Below are positions 8,691 to 17,609 of a DNA stretch of 64,000 nt, piece after piece. The notes under the pieces are model-generated. The model ran no database searches. It was not told where the DNA came from and saw only the letters and a list, made by a program, of their open reading frames with translations. The translations under genes and the position numbers were made by a program. The stretch is from Thalassospira sp. MCCC 1A01148. Its GTDB lineage: Bacteria > Pseudomonadota > Alphaproteobacteria > Rhodospirillales > Thalassospiraceae. The stretch's first letter is position 1; each line of letters opens with the position of its first letter. The stretch is taken from the NCBI RefSeq assembly GCF_001613795.1, contig NZ_LPVZ01000020.1, positions 682,001 to 746,000 on the forward strand, read 5' to 3'.

Positions 8691-9953
8691 ATGGATTTGC
8701 TTGATCAATATTCAAACGGCGTCACCACCGCACTTGGTTTCTTCTGGAACGCGCTGTGGGCATTTGTGCTTGGCTACGCCATCAGTGCCGCGATTCAGGT
8801 TTTCGTCCCCAAAAACCGCCTGACTGCGCATATGGGCGACGCCGGGGTCGGTAGTGTTTCGCTTGCCGGTCTGTTTGGTGCCATATCCAGTTCCTGCTCG
8901 TTTGCGGCCCTTTCGGCAGCACGATCCCTGTTTCAGAAAGGCGCGCATTTCATTGCCACAGTCGCCTTCATGTTCGCATCGACCAACCTGGTGATTGAAC
9001 TTGGCGTTTTGATCTTCCTGTTTCTTGGCTGGCAGTTTCTGGCCGCCGAAATCATCGGTGGTATCCTGATGATCGCGATTTCCGCCGTTCTGATTCGCGT
9101 GACATATCCCAAGGAGATGATTGAAGCCGCAAAGCAGCATGCCGATGAAGAAACCGGCAGCGAAGAAGACGACTTCGACTGGAAGAAACGCATCAAGTCG
9201 CGTGAAGGCTGGCAGCAGGTCGGCAACCGCTTTGTCATGGAATGGCAGATGGTCTGGCGTGAAATCCTGATTGGTTTCACGATTGCCGGCTTTATTGCGG
9301 TCTTTGTGCCTGCCGAATTCTGGCAGACCCTGTTCCTTGCCGGGGACGGCACCGGTAAAGCCGCAGACCTGCCGTTCGTGACCGTTCTCGAAAACGCTCT
9401 TGTCGCGCCATTTGTCGCCGCCGCGACCTTTATCGGCTCAATGGGTAACATTCCGTTGGCCACTGTTCTGAGCGCCGGGGGTGTCAGCTTTGCCGGGATT
9501 ATGGGCTTTATCTATTCGGACCTGATGGTCCCGCCACTGGTCAAGGTTAATGCCCGGTATTATGGCTGGAAAACCGCGCTTTATATCGCGGGGGTCATGT
9601 ATGCCAGTATCGTCGCGACGGCTCTTATCCTGCACTATGCCTTTGTCGCAATTGGTGCCCTGCCTGAAAGCAGCCGTGACATCGCCGAGGTCAGTGCCTT
9701 TGGCGTCAATTATACACTGTTCCTCAACATCGCGGCCTTTGGGCTGATTGGCATCCTGCTGTGGCTTCGTCGCGAAGGTCAGAAAGCAGCACAGCACGAC
9801 CACGAGCATGATCATGGTGGCCACGACCACGGTCACGATCATGATCACGACCATGGCGACGGGTCTGTGCTTTCCCTGAAAAACGTGATCGTCGGAACGG
9901 CACTCACGCTGCTTGCAGGTGGTCTGGTGCTTAAAGCAGCCAGCTTGCTCTAG
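8691..9953 (+). CDS. UPF0718/ArsP-type permease with His-rich loop
   Basis: A 420-residue polytopic membrane protein of the predicted permease family that includes the organoarsenical exporter ArsP. Support comes from two repeat-like halves, each with a conserved polar segment: GAISSSCSFAALSAA near residue 65 and FIGSMGNIPLATVLSAGG near residue 245. An acidic loop (EEDDFDWKK) separates the halves. Before the last membrane span lies a loop with ten histidines alternating with Asp and Gly (about 9794-9860), which probably binds metal ions such as Zn, Ni or Cu. AGGAAGG precedes the ATG. The substrate is unknown; arsenic or metal export are possibilities only. Confidence 0.75.
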   Translation: MDLLDQYSNGVTTALGFFWNALWAFVLGYAISAAIQVFVPKNRLTAHMGDAGVGSVSLAGLFGAISSSCSFAALSAARSLFQKGAHFIATVAFMFASTNLVIELGVLIFLFLGWQFLAAEIIGGILMIAISAVLIRVTYPKEMIEAAKQHADEETGSEEDDFDWKKRIKSREGWQQVGNRFVMEWQMVWREILIGFTIAGFIAVFVPAEFWQTLFLAGDGTGKAADLPFVTVLENALVAPFVAAATFIGSMGNIPLATVLSAGGVSFAGIMGFIYSDLMVPPLVKVNARYYGWKTALYIAGVMYASIVATALILHYAFVAIGALPESSRDIAEVSAFGVNYTLFLNIAAFGLIGILLWLRREGQKAAQHDHEHDHGGHDHGHDHDHDHGDGSVLSLKNVIVGTALTLLAGGLVLKAASLL

Positions 9954-9954
9954 A

Positions 9955-9989
9955 AGAAAAAAAGTGCCGCCGGCAAAGCCGAGCGGCAC
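9955..9989 (-). terminator. Terminator at the end of the LIV-ligase operon
   Basis: GTGCCGC (9964-9970) pairs with GCGGCAC (9983-9989), with additional pairing inside the loop. Read on the minus strand it is followed by seven T residues. It ends the operon whose last gene stops at 10033. The plus-strand side has no T run. Confidence 0.8.
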
Positions 9990-10032
9990 AGGTTTCCCGA
10001 GCGGGAATGAAATACTAAGTCAGTGAACTTAA

Positions 10033-11268
10033 TCAGGTCAGATCACGCTGATCATCAATCACCTTGCCGTCATTGGGCAAACTGCCGACCTCTGTGGCCA
10101 AAACCGTCCCACGCAGTTTGCAAACACTGGCAAGCGTGTCGGCAATCGCTTCAATCTGGCCGTCATTAATACCCTCGCAGGTCAGGGTCATGATGTCGTT
10201 ATCGTTTTCCCGGCTAACGACCAGGCGCGCCTTGGCAATATCGCCATGACGTTTGACGATTTCGCCGATCTGTTGCGGATGAACAAACATGCCCTTGATC
10301 TTGGTGGTTTGATCGGCACGCCCCATCCAGCCCTTGATACGATGGTTTGTGCGACCACAGGCACTTTCGCCTTCGGCAATTGCCGACAAGTCGCCGGTAG
10401 CGAACCGGATCAGCGGATAGTCCATGTTAAGCGTGGTAACGACGACTTCGCCAACCTCGCCCTCTGCCACCGGCTCACCGGTGCCCGGACGGACGATTTC
10501 AAGAATGATGTCTTCGGCAACAATCATGCCGTCCTTGGCATCGCTTTCATACGCAATCAGGCCAAGATCGGCACTGGCGTAACATTGCAGCATGGCGATA
10601 TCGCGTTCGGCAAACCACGACCGCAGACTTTCAGGCAGGGCTTCGCCCGATACCAGTGCGCGCTTGATGGATGAAATATCCGCACCAAGTTCCTCGGCCT
10701 TTTCGATCAGGATTTTCAGGAAGGATGGCGTACCGCTATATCCGGTTGGTTTAAGATCGCTGATTGCCTTGACCTGCGCTTCGCTTTGCCCAACTCCGGC
10801 CGGAACGACAACACACCCACAGGCACGGGCACCACTGTCAAAAATGAACCCACCCGGTGTCAGGTGATAGGACAGGCAGTTATGAACAATATCGCCGGGG
10901 CGGAAGCCAGCCGCAAAGAACGCACGGCCCATCCGCCACCAGTCATCGCCTTTTCCTTGCGGATCGTAAATCGGTCCGGGGCTTTGGAACAGGCGCGCCA
11001 TCGCCGGGACCGGCGTCGCGTTCAGGCCTGCAAGCGGCGGCTCCTTGGCCTGCGCGTCAATCAGATCCGACTTGCGCGTAAGCGGCAGTTTCGCCAGCGC
11101 CTTGCGGGTGGTGACTGTTTGCGGCTCGACATCGGCCAACAGCCGACCATAAGCCAGAGATTGTGACTTGGCATGATGCAAGATACGCGGCAGTGCGGCC
11201 ATCAGCCCGGCTTCGCGAGTTGCCGGGGTTCGCGTTTCGCGTTCGTCAAAATAAGTCTTTAGCATCAT
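10033..11268 (-). CDS. PaaK-like AMP-binding (phenylacetate-CoA ligase family) protein
   Basis: A 411-residue protein of the adenylate-forming superfamily, closest in layout to phenylacetate-CoA ligase. The aromatic A5-like segment (CYASADLGLIAYE), the ATP-contacting RFATGDL, the hinge region (GRADQTTKIKGMFVHP) and a C-terminal lysine (PNDGKVIDD) can all be seen. The glycine/serine/threonine-rich phosphate loop (SSGTTGKP type) is not recognisable; at its place is FQSPGPIYDPQGKG. It is the last gene of the LIV-type operon, 59 bases after livF. It presumably activates an imported organic acid to a CoA thioester, but activity is uncertain given the altered loop. Confidence 0.75.
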   Translation of the reverse strand: MMLKTYFDERETRTPATREAGLMAALPRILHHAKSQSLAYGRLLADVEPQTVTTRKALAKLPLTRKSDLIDAQAKEPPLAGLNATPVPAMARLFQSPGPIYDPQGKGDDWWRMGRAFFAAGFRPGDIVHNCLSYHLTPGGFIFDSGARACGCVVVPAGVGQSEAQVKAISDLKPTGYSGTPSFLKILIEKAEELGADISSIKRALVSGEALPESLRSWFAERDIAMLQCYASADLGLIAYESDAKDGMIVAEDIILEIVRPGTGEPVAEGEVGEVVVTTLNMDYPLIRFATGDLSAIAEGESACGRTNHRIKGWMGRADQTTKIKGMFVHPQQIGEIVKRHGDIAKARLVVSRENDNDIMTLTCEGINDGQIEAIADTLASVCKLRGTVLATEVGSLPNDGKVIDDQRDLT

Positions 11269-11289
11269 ACCCGTCTTTCATTCAAAGGC

Positions 11290-11319
11290 CGCCAACCACG
11301 GACATGGGTGTGGTTGGCG
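11290..11319 (-). other. Intercistronic hairpin between livF and the PaaK-like gene
   Basis: A perfect 10-bp stem (arms CGCCAACCAC and GTGGTTGGCG) with a 10-base loop lies in the 59-base gap. There is no T run, so it looks like an mRNA-stabilising or processing element, not a terminator. Confidence 0.6.
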
Positions 11320-11327
11320 CATTCATC

Positions 11328-12149
11328 CTAGAGCCAACGTTTGCGGCGCTTATAGGACTTGATGTTCTTGAAGCTTTTGCGTTCTTCAGAACCGCCGCCC
11401 AGATAGAACTCCTTGACGTCCTCGTTATTAAGAAGCTCGTCACGGGTACCATCCAGAACAACCTTACCGCTTTCCATGATGTAGCCATAGTCGGCAACCT
11501 TGAGCGCAAAGTTGGCGTTCTGTTCAACGATGAGCATGGTGATGCCCTGTTCACGATTGATCTTTTCGATGATCCCGAACACTTCCTTGACCAGAAGCGG
11601 CGAAAGCCCCATCGACGGTTCATCAAGCAGGATCATTTTGGGTCGCGCCATCAATGCACGCCCGATGGCCAGCATCTGCTGCTCCCCGCCAGAAAGGTAA
11701 CCGGCAAGGCCTGTTCGCTCCTTAAGACGCGGGAAGTATTCAAAGACCATCTCGATATCTTCTTTGACCTTGTTGTCCTTGCGCGTATAGGCGCCAAGAC
11801 GCAGGTTTTCGATACAGGTCATGTCCTCGATGATACGGCGACCTTCCATGACCTGGAACAGGCCAGAGCGCACGATATCCTCGGGATTTCCGTTGGCAAT
11901 CTGGTTGCCCATGAAACTGATGTCACCACGGGTGACTTCACCGTCTTCGGTTTTCAGCAAACCCGATATCGCCTTGAGCGTTGTGGATTTACCAGCACCG
12001 TTCGGGCCAAGAAGGGTCACGATTTTGCCTTGCGGCACTTCCAGCGATACCCCGCGCAGGACAAGGATCACCTCGTCATAAACAACTTCGATGTTATTGA
12101 CCGACAACATCGGCTCGGCGGTTTCAATTTTGCGGGCGGGCTCAGCCAT
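11328..12149 (-). CDS. livF: Branched-chain amino acid-type ABC transporter ATPase LivF
   Basis: A 273-residue ATP-binding subunit. Walker A (GPNGAGKST), the ABC signature (LSGGEQQ) and Walker B (MILLDEPSMGL) are intact; the signature and MGLSPLLV region are typical of LivF. I start at 12149 (MAEPARK), which has AAGGGA upstream; a longer frame reaches 12203 without a good ribosome site. The C-terminus is extended beyond the usual EFYLGGG end by about 19 basic residues (KSYKRRKRWL). It pairs with LivG to power uptake by LivHM. Confidence 0.93.
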   Translation of the reverse strand: MAEPARKIETAEPMLSVNNIEVVYDEVILVLRGVSLEVPQGKIVTLLGPNGAGKSTTLKAISGLLKTEDGEVTRGDISFMGNQIANGNPEDIVRSGLFQVMEGRRIIEDMTCIENLRLGAYTRKDNKVKEDIEMVFEYFPRLKERTGLAGYLSGGEQQMLAIGRALMARPKMILLDEPSMGLSPLLVKEVFGIIEKINREQGITMLIVEQNANFALKVADYGYIMESGKVVLDGTRDELLNNEDVKEFYLGGGSEERKSFKNIKSYKRRKRWL

Positions 12150-12190
12150 GGTGTCCCTTTCGAATGTTCGTCTTGTGATCTCCAGCTGCC

Positions 12191-12226
12191 GGGGGCAAGG
12201 CATTTCGCGTCTTTTGCCCTGCCCCC
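12191..12226 (-). other. Intercistronic hairpin downstream of livK
   Basis: GGGGGCA (12191-12197) pairs with TGCCCCC (12220-12226), and the stem continues inward with GG/CC and CA/TG after one mismatch. It follows the binding-protein gene and has no T run on the minus strand. This position is typical of hairpins that protect a highly expressed binding-protein message from 3' decay. Confidence 0.6.
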
Positions 12227-12262
12227 GAACAGTCTGGGAGACATTCGTCTTACTGGATGGTC

Positions 12263-13507
12263 TTAGTAACCAAGCCAGTCGTCACGACGCGGCAGCGTTA
12301 CAGTCGTTACTTTTTCGACCGTTGCTTCACCGCCCTTGGCACTACCGTTATAGATATTGACGGTATTGATGCCGCGATGGTCTTCGGCGGTCCAGGTTGC
12401 TTCCATGCACACGCCTTCCAGACCGGCAGGTACCCAGTTCTGGCGGGCATACATGCCTGCCTTGATGTTTTCACCGGTGATCCCGCCATTGGCTTTTGCC
12501 CATTCCATCGCTTCTTTCATGTAATAGGCAGAGCAAATGCCACGGATATAGTGATGGGTGCGGAACTCTTCGCCAGAACTGTCTGACATCTTGGAGATTT
12601 CACGCACCAGTTCCATGCCCGGAACGCCTTCGTCCGTCCAGAAGCTGGTCATCGCCGGGAAGACATAGTTTTCAACATCGCCGATGGTTTTAAGCGTCTC
12701 GTAGTCACCCGCCCAAATGTTGGCGAGCCATTTCGGCGTGGCACCAACCGTGTCACAGGATTTCACCAGCGACACAACCGACGGACCAAGGTTGCCAAGG
12801 TAACCATAGTTGGTCCCGGCTTCCTTAAGGGTCAGGCACTGTGCCTTGAAATCACCCGGCTTCATCGAAACCACGACCGGCGCGGTTACCTCAAAGCCAA
12901 GCTCGGTTGCATATTCCGCACAGGCTTCCTTTGGTGCGTTCGGATACGGATGGTTATCCCCGATATGCGAGAAGATCGGTTTGCCGGAACCGCCCGTGGA
13001 CTTCCAGTCTTCTGCCGCCCACTGAACCAGTGCACGACATGCATCGGAATAGGATGCACCATAGAAGAAGTTATACGGTGCCGGTTTTGCGGTTTTCGGG
13101 TTTTTGCCGGTCGGATCGGTCAGATGACCGGAATAGGACGCGGAATAGACCGGGACCTTGTCCTTGGCAACGAAGCTGATAAGGGCTTCGGTATCACCCG
13201 TGCCCCAACCCTGCATCGCAACCATTTCATTGCGCGAACGCCATTTCTTGTAGTTGGCAATCGCCTGCGGAACCTTATAGGCATAGTCAACGGACTCTGA
13301 ATCCATCACCGTGCCATCGATACCGCCATGGGTGTTGATGTATGACAGCGCATCGCGCACACCATCTGCATAGAATTTGCCGATGAAGCCGGTCGGGCCG
13401 GTGATATCCATCAAATGGCCGACAAAGACCATATCGTCATCTGCTTGTGCTGCCGAGAATGACAGGCCGGTCGCAACCATCGCGGTTGCAGCAATTAGTC
13501 TCTTCAT
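12263..13507 (-). CDS. livK: LIV-type ABC transporter periplasmic substrate-binding protein
   Basis: A 414-residue Peripla_BP_6-type protein. The N-terminus MKRLIAATAMVATGLSFSA followed by AQA is a clear signal peptide, so the protein is periplasmic. The start at 13507 has GGGAGA at the right distance; the ATG at 13537 is less likely. It opens with FVGHLMDITGPTGFIGKFYADGVRDA, the usual first lobe of LivJ/LivK-like receptors. The ligand cannot be read from the sequence. The two ligase genes in the operon suggest an organic acid such as an aromatic or fatty acid as well as, or instead of, an amino acid. Confidence 0.9.
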   Translation of the reverse strand: MKRLIAATAMVATGLSFSAAQADDDMVFVGHLMDITGPTGFIGKFYADGVRDALSYINTHGGIDGTVMDSESVDYAYKVPQAIANYKKWRSRNEMVAMQGWGTGDTEALISFVAKDKVPVYSASYSGHLTDPTGKNPKTAKPAPYNFFYGASYSDACRALVQWAAEDWKSTGGSGKPIFSHIGDNHPYPNAPKEACAEYATELGFEVTAPVVVSMKPGDFKAQCLTLKEAGTNYGYLGNLGPSVVSLVKSCDTVGATPKWLANIWAGDYETLKTIGDVENYVFPAMTSFWTDEGVPGMELVREISKMSDSSGEEFRTHHYIRGICSAYYMKEAMEWAKANGGITGENIKAGMYARQNWVPAGLEGVCMEATWTAEDHRGINTVNIYNGSAKGGEATVEKVTTVTLPRRDDWLGY

Positions 13508-13554
13508 AACGACGTCTCCCTTGGACGTTTTCATCAAAGATAGCCTCCCGGTCG

Positions 13555-13606
13555 CCCCGTTTTATCCCCGGCCCTTTTGGTTTTTATAAGCGGGCCGGGT
13601 TCGGGG
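13555..13606 (-). other. Intercistronic hairpin between livM and livK
   Basis: CCCGGCCC (13567-13574) pairs perfectly with GGGCCGGG (13592-13599). A second, outer pair CCCCG/CGGGG (13555-13559 and 13602-13606) extends it. It lies just upstream of the livK ribosome site. Confidence 0.55.
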
Positions 13607-13612
13607 TTTTGA

Positions 13613-14686
13613 TCAGTACGAGAAGGGATAAAGCTTCCAGTACGCCCTGATCTGTTGCCAGCGATGGGCAAGCCCATCCGGCTCAAAGATCAGGAAAAGG
13701 ATGATGGCCAGACCAATTGCCATCTCCTTGATGTAAGCCAGTCCGTCGGTCACAGCCGTCGAGCTGGCCCATTCAAATACGCTAAGCGCGCTGACACCGC
13801 TTTCCATAACTTCGGGCAACAGAACCATGAATACCGTGCCCATCAGGGTTCCTTTGACCGACCCAAGCCCCCCGATGATGATCATGCCCAGGAACTGGAT
13901 CGACAGCAGAATGGTAAAGCCCTCCGCCGAGACAAAGCCCAGATAATGGCCATACATCGCCCCGCCGACACCGGCATAGAAAGACGAAATCGCAAAGCTC
14001 ATCAGACGGTATTTCGTCAGGTTGATGCCCATGATTTCAGCCGAAAGGTAATGGTCACGCACCGCGACAAAGGCACGACCATCACGGGTCCGCATCAGGT
14101 TGGTGCCCAGCAGATACATCACCACCAGGAAGAACAGCGCGACATAGAAGAAGCTGAAATCATCGTAGATTTCATAGCCAAACACATTGATCGGATTGGC
14201 TGCCGCCCCATAGGAACCACCGGTAAACCATTCGGCACGGGCAAAGAAATCTTCAAGAATGAACTGCGCGGCCAATGTCGCAATTGCCAGATAAAGCCCC
14301 TTGATCCGTGCCGCTGGCAATCCAAACAGCATACCGACCGCCGCCGTCATCAAACCCGCCAGCGGGATCGACAGCAAAACCGGAATGCCCGTGGTGTTGT
14401 TGATCCAGGCCGATGCAAAGGCACCAAAGCCAAAGAACGCGGCATGGCCGAGCGAAATCTGTCCGGTAAAACCAACCAGAATATTCAGACCAAGTGCGGC
14501 AATCGCGAAATACGAGATCTGAATGAACAGGTTGACGTAATAGCCATCAAGAACAAACGGGATCATGGCAACGGCAAAGATGCCAAGGATCGCGGCGTTG
14601 CGGATATAGGTCGTATCAAAGATGCGGGTATCCTGCCGATAGGTCGTTCGGAAGTCACCGCAAGGACGTATAGAAAATCCAGCCAT
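13613..14686 (-). CDS. livM: LIV-type ABC transporter permease LivM
   Basis: A 357-residue inner-membrane permease. The family motifs GLNILVGFTGQISLGHAAFFGFGA and the EAA-like loop region (MGINLTKYRLMSFAISSFYAGVGGA) are clear. An N-terminal extension of about 25 polar residues precedes the first span. GAGGAAAAG lies upstream of the ATG. It forms the membrane channel with LivH, whose stop is 18 bases upstream. Confidence 0.93.
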   Translation of the reverse strand: MAGFSIRPCGDFRTTYRQDTRIFDTTYIRNAAILGIFAVAMIPFVLDGYYVNLFIQISYFAIAALGLNILVGFTGQISLGHAAFFGFGAFASAWINNTTGIPVLLSIPLAGLMTAAVGMLFGLPAARIKGLYLAIATLAAQFILEDFFARAEWFTGGSYGAAANPINVFGYEIYDDFSFFYVALFFLVVMYLLGTNLMRTRDGRAFVAVRDHYLSAEIMGINLTKYRLMSFAISSFYAGVGGAMYGHYLGFVSAEGFTILLSIQFLGMIIIGGLGSVKGTLMGTVFMVLLPEVMESGVSALSVFEWASSTAVTDGLAYIKEMAIGLAIILFLIFEPDGLAHRWQQIRAYWKLYPFSY

Positions 14687-14704
14687 AGTACTTTTCCTCG
14701 TCCC

Positions 14705-15598
14705 CTAAATCCGTTCGATGTCTTTGGTGCCAAACAGGCCATACGGCTTGATGCACAGGATAATGATCAGCACGTAGAATGGTGCGATCGAGAACAGGTT
14801 GCCCCAGTGCAGATACTGGCCATCGACAAACTCTGCGGTGTTTTCCAGAAGGCCGATAATCACGCCACCGACAATCGCACCAACGATCGAATCAAGCCCG
14901 CCCAGGATCACCGCCGGGAACACCTTGATCCCGATGACCGAAAGCGCCGATGAAACCCCGTTGACCATGCCGATCACGATACCGGCAACGCCCGATACAA
15001 GCGCGGAAATCGCCCAGGACATCGCAAATACGGTTTTGACGGAAATACCAAGACTTTGGGCAACCTGCTGATCAAAGGCGGTTGCGCGCATGGCAAGACC
15101 AAGCTTGGAATATTTAAAGAACCAATAGAACCCGGCCATGATGAACAACGAGATCACGAAGCTCATGATATAGGCCGTCTCAATTTGCATGCCGAGCAGG
15201 TTAACCGACCGGGTTTCAAACACCTGCGGATAGGTTGCTGTGGTCGCCCCGAAAATCCATTTGGTTGCGGCCTGGAAGAAGATCGAAAGCCCGATGGTCA
15301 CCATGATGACCGAAATGATCGGCTCGCCAATCATCGGTCGCAACACGACCATCTGCAAGACGACGCCAAACGCCATCATGAACAGCAAGGTAAACAGGAA
15401 ACCCAGCCAGAAGGGCATTTGCATCTCGACAAGGAATGCATAACACACCCATGCCCCGATCAGCAGGAACTCACCCTGGGCAAAGTTGACGATCTGGGTC
15501 GATTTGTAGATCAGGACAAAGCACATGGCGACAACGCCATAGAGTGTCCCGACAATCAAACCGTTCAGCAGAAGCTGGAACAGAAGTTCGAAATTCAT
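14705..15598 (-). CDS. livH: LIV-type ABC transporter permease LivH
   Basis: A 297-residue permease with eight or so membrane spans. LLNGLIVGTLYGVVAMCFVLIYK at the N-terminus and NFAQGEFLLIGAW are diagnostic for LivH. The later AMRATAFDQQVAQSLGISVKTV segment is the cytoplasmic loop that contacts the ATPases. It lies between the acyl-CoA synthetase gene and livM. Confidence 0.94.
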   Translation of the reverse strand: MNFELLFQLLLNGLIVGTLYGVVAMCFVLIYKSTQIVNFAQGEFLLIGAWVCYAFLVEMQMPFWLGFLFTLLFMMAFGVVLQMVVLRPMIGEPIISVIMVTIGLSIFFQAATKWIFGATTATYPQVFETRSVNLLGMQIETAYIMSFVISLFIMAGFYWFFKYSKLGLAMRATAFDQQVAQSLGISVKTVFAMSWAISALVSGVAGIVIGMVNGVSSALSVIGIKVFPAVILGGLDSIVGAIVGGVIIGLLENTAEFVDGQYLHWGNLFSIAPFYVLIIILCIKPYGLFGTKDIERI

Positions 15599-15618
15599 GT
15601 TGCCATCCCTGTAATGGC

Positions 15619-15640
15619 GACCCAGGCCTTGGCCCGGGTC
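15619..15640 (-). other. Intercistronic hairpin between the acyl-CoA synthetase gene and livH
   Basis: GACCC-a-GGCC (15619-15628) pairs with GGCC-c-GGGTC (15631-15640), a compact GC-rich stem with a two-base loop and one internal mismatch. It lies in the 59-base gap upstream of the synthetase stop on the plus-strand map, that is, just after that gene on the minus strand ends is not the case: the synthetase gene is transcribed first only relative to livH, and the hairpin separates the two. Confidence 0.5.
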
Positions 15641-15657
15641 ACAGTTATGCTGCTGCC

Positions 15658-17607
15658 TTATTCGGCGGCTTTCGGGGCCGTCTGTGCGGCCTTGTCATTA
15701 TCAAGATCGACGACCTTCACACTCGTCTGGATGCGGGTTTTTGACCCGTCCTGGAAGGTGATCATGGTGTCGATATCAACCTTGTCATTCCCGGCATAAA
15801 CCGCATCAATGATGTCGGCATACTTTTCGGCAACCACCCCACGACGCACTTTGCGCGTGCGGGTCAGCTCGCCGTCATCGGCATCCAGTTCCTTGTAAAG
15901 AAGCAGGAACCGCTTGATCCGCTGGGCTTCGGGAAGTGTCTTGTTCACTTCGCGAATTTCCTCGGTGATCATGTCATAGACCTGCGGCTGGGCTGACAGG
16001 TTGGTATAGTTGGTAAAGGCAATCCCGCGCTGCTCGGCCCATTTTGCCATGATCGAATAGCGGATACAGATCATGGTCGACAGGAACGGCAGGTCCTTGC
16101 CAAGAATCACGGCCTCGGCAATGAAGGGCGAGAATTTCAGTTTGTTTTCAATAAACTGCGGCGAATAACGCACCCCGGTCGAGGTTTCCGCCAGGTCCTT
16201 CATACGGTCAATCACCACAAGGTGCTTGTTCTCGTCCTTGAAGTATCCGGCATCACCGGTATGCATCCAGCCATCCCGGACATCCTCGTCATAGGCGGAC
16301 TGGTTTTTGAAGTATCCGGTAAACATGCCCGACGTGCGGGCCACGATTTCACCAACCCCGTTTTCATCCGTGTTGATCACCTTGATCTCGGAATTATCAA
16401 AGGCAACGCCAACCGTATCGAAGTCGATGTCTTCGGGCTGATGGATGGTATAGGCCCCGCAAAGCTCGGTCTGGCCATAAAGCTGACGCAGTGGCACGCC
16501 CATCGCGTGGAAGAACTTGAAGGTTTCCGGCCCAATCGCCGCGCCACCGGTTGCGGCCGAACGCAGATTGGAAAAGCCAAGCCGGTCTTTCAGCGCATTC
16601 ATCAGGACGATGTCGGCCATTTTTGAACGACCACCATTGTCCATGGCGGTACGTGCCAGCGCCATTCCGAAATCAAACATCTTTTGCTTGAACGGTGTGG
16701 AATCCATCATCCGTGCGCGAACGTCTGCAGCAATGGTTTCCCATACGCGCGGCGCCAGAAGGACAAAGTTCGGGCCAATCTCGCGCAGGTCGGCCATCAT
16801 GGTTTCCTGCTCTTCAACGAAATTGACGATCTGGCGACTGATCAGCGACTGACCAACGACATAGACCTGCTCCATAATCCACGGCAACGGCAGGACAGAG
16901 ACATAGTTGTCACCCGGATATTTCGGGTCGGCGCGAAGGTAGGCCGCACAGTGATCAAGGAAATCACCGGAATTAAGCATCGCCATTTTCGGCTTGGATG
17001 TCGTCCCTGACGTAGTGCAGAGGATGGCGCATTCATCACCACGGGTGTCGGCGACCATCTGGTCATAAGAACCCGCGTTCTGTTCCTCGAATTTCCGGCC
17101 CAGCTCGTAAAGCTTTTCGACATCCATCAAACGCGGATCGTCATATTTGCGCATCCCGCGCGGGTCACAATAAACAATGTGCTCCACGGTCGGAATATCA
17201 TCGCCAAGCTCAAGAAGCTTGTCGCACTGTTCCTCGTCTTCGGCGATCAGGATACGCGCCCCTGAATAGGTAATCAGATAGGCGACCTCTTCGTGCAGGC
17301 TGTCCTGATAAAGGCCAACCGACATACCGCGCAGTGCGTGGGCCGCAATTTCGGCCCAGACCCATTCCGGGCGGTTTTCGCCGATGATGCCGACAACATC
17401 ACCCTGCCCAAGGCCAAGGGCCCGCATGCCAAGCGTCATCCATTTGACGCGGTCGTTATAGTCCTGCCAGGTAAATTCCTGCCAGATACCGAATTCCTTT
17501 TCGCGCATGGCGACTTCTTTGGGCCAGTTGCGCGCGTTATAGGCCAGTACTTTCGGGAAGGTATCAAGCGACTTGATGTCGGCATATTCCGGGATATTGC
17601 TGCTCAT
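15658..17607 (-). CDS. AMP-binding long-chain acyl-CoA synthetase family protein
   Basis: A 649-residue adenylate-forming enzyme of the FAA1/FadD15-like long-chain acyl-CoA synthetase type. The phosphate-binding motif TTSGTTSKPKMAML (around residue 190), the YGQTELCG motif, the MHTGDAGYF motif and VVIDRMKDLAETSTGVRYSP are intact. The C-terminal LTRTRKVRR is usual for this subfamily. It should activate a carboxylic acid to its CoA thioester in the cytoplasm. The gene begins two bases after livG and lies within the transporter operon, so its substrate is probably what the transporter brings in; which acid is unknown. Confidence 0.88.
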   Translation of the reverse strand: MSSNIPEYADIKSLDTFPKVLAYNARNWPKEVAMREKEFGIWQEFTWQDYNDRVKWMTLGMRALGLGQGDVVGIIGENRPEWVWAEIAAHALRGMSVGLYQDSLHEEVAYLITYSGARILIAEDEEQCDKLLELGDDIPTVEHIVYCDPRGMRKYDDPRLMDVEKLYELGRKFEEQNAGSYDQMVADTRGDECAILCTTSGTTSKPKMAMLNSGDFLDHCAAYLRADPKYPGDNYVSVLPLPWIMEQVYVVGQSLISRQIVNFVEEQETMMADLREIGPNFVLLAPRVWETIAADVRARMMDSTPFKQKMFDFGMALARTAMDNGGRSKMADIVLMNALKDRLGFSNLRSAATGGAAIGPETFKFFHAMGVPLRQLYGQTELCGAYTIHQPEDIDFDTVGVAFDNSEIKVINTDENGVGEIVARTSGMFTGYFKNQSAYDEDVRDGWMHTGDAGYFKDENKHLVVIDRMKDLAETSTGVRYSPQFIENKLKFSPFIAEAVILGKDLPFLSTMICIRYSIMAKWAEQRGIAFTNYTNLSAQPQVYDMITEEIREVNKTLPEAQRIKRFLLLYKELDADDGELTRTRKVRRGVVAEKYADIIDAVYAGNDKVDIDTMITFQDGSKTRIQTSVKVVDLDNDKAAQTAPKAAE

Positions 17608-17609
17608 GC

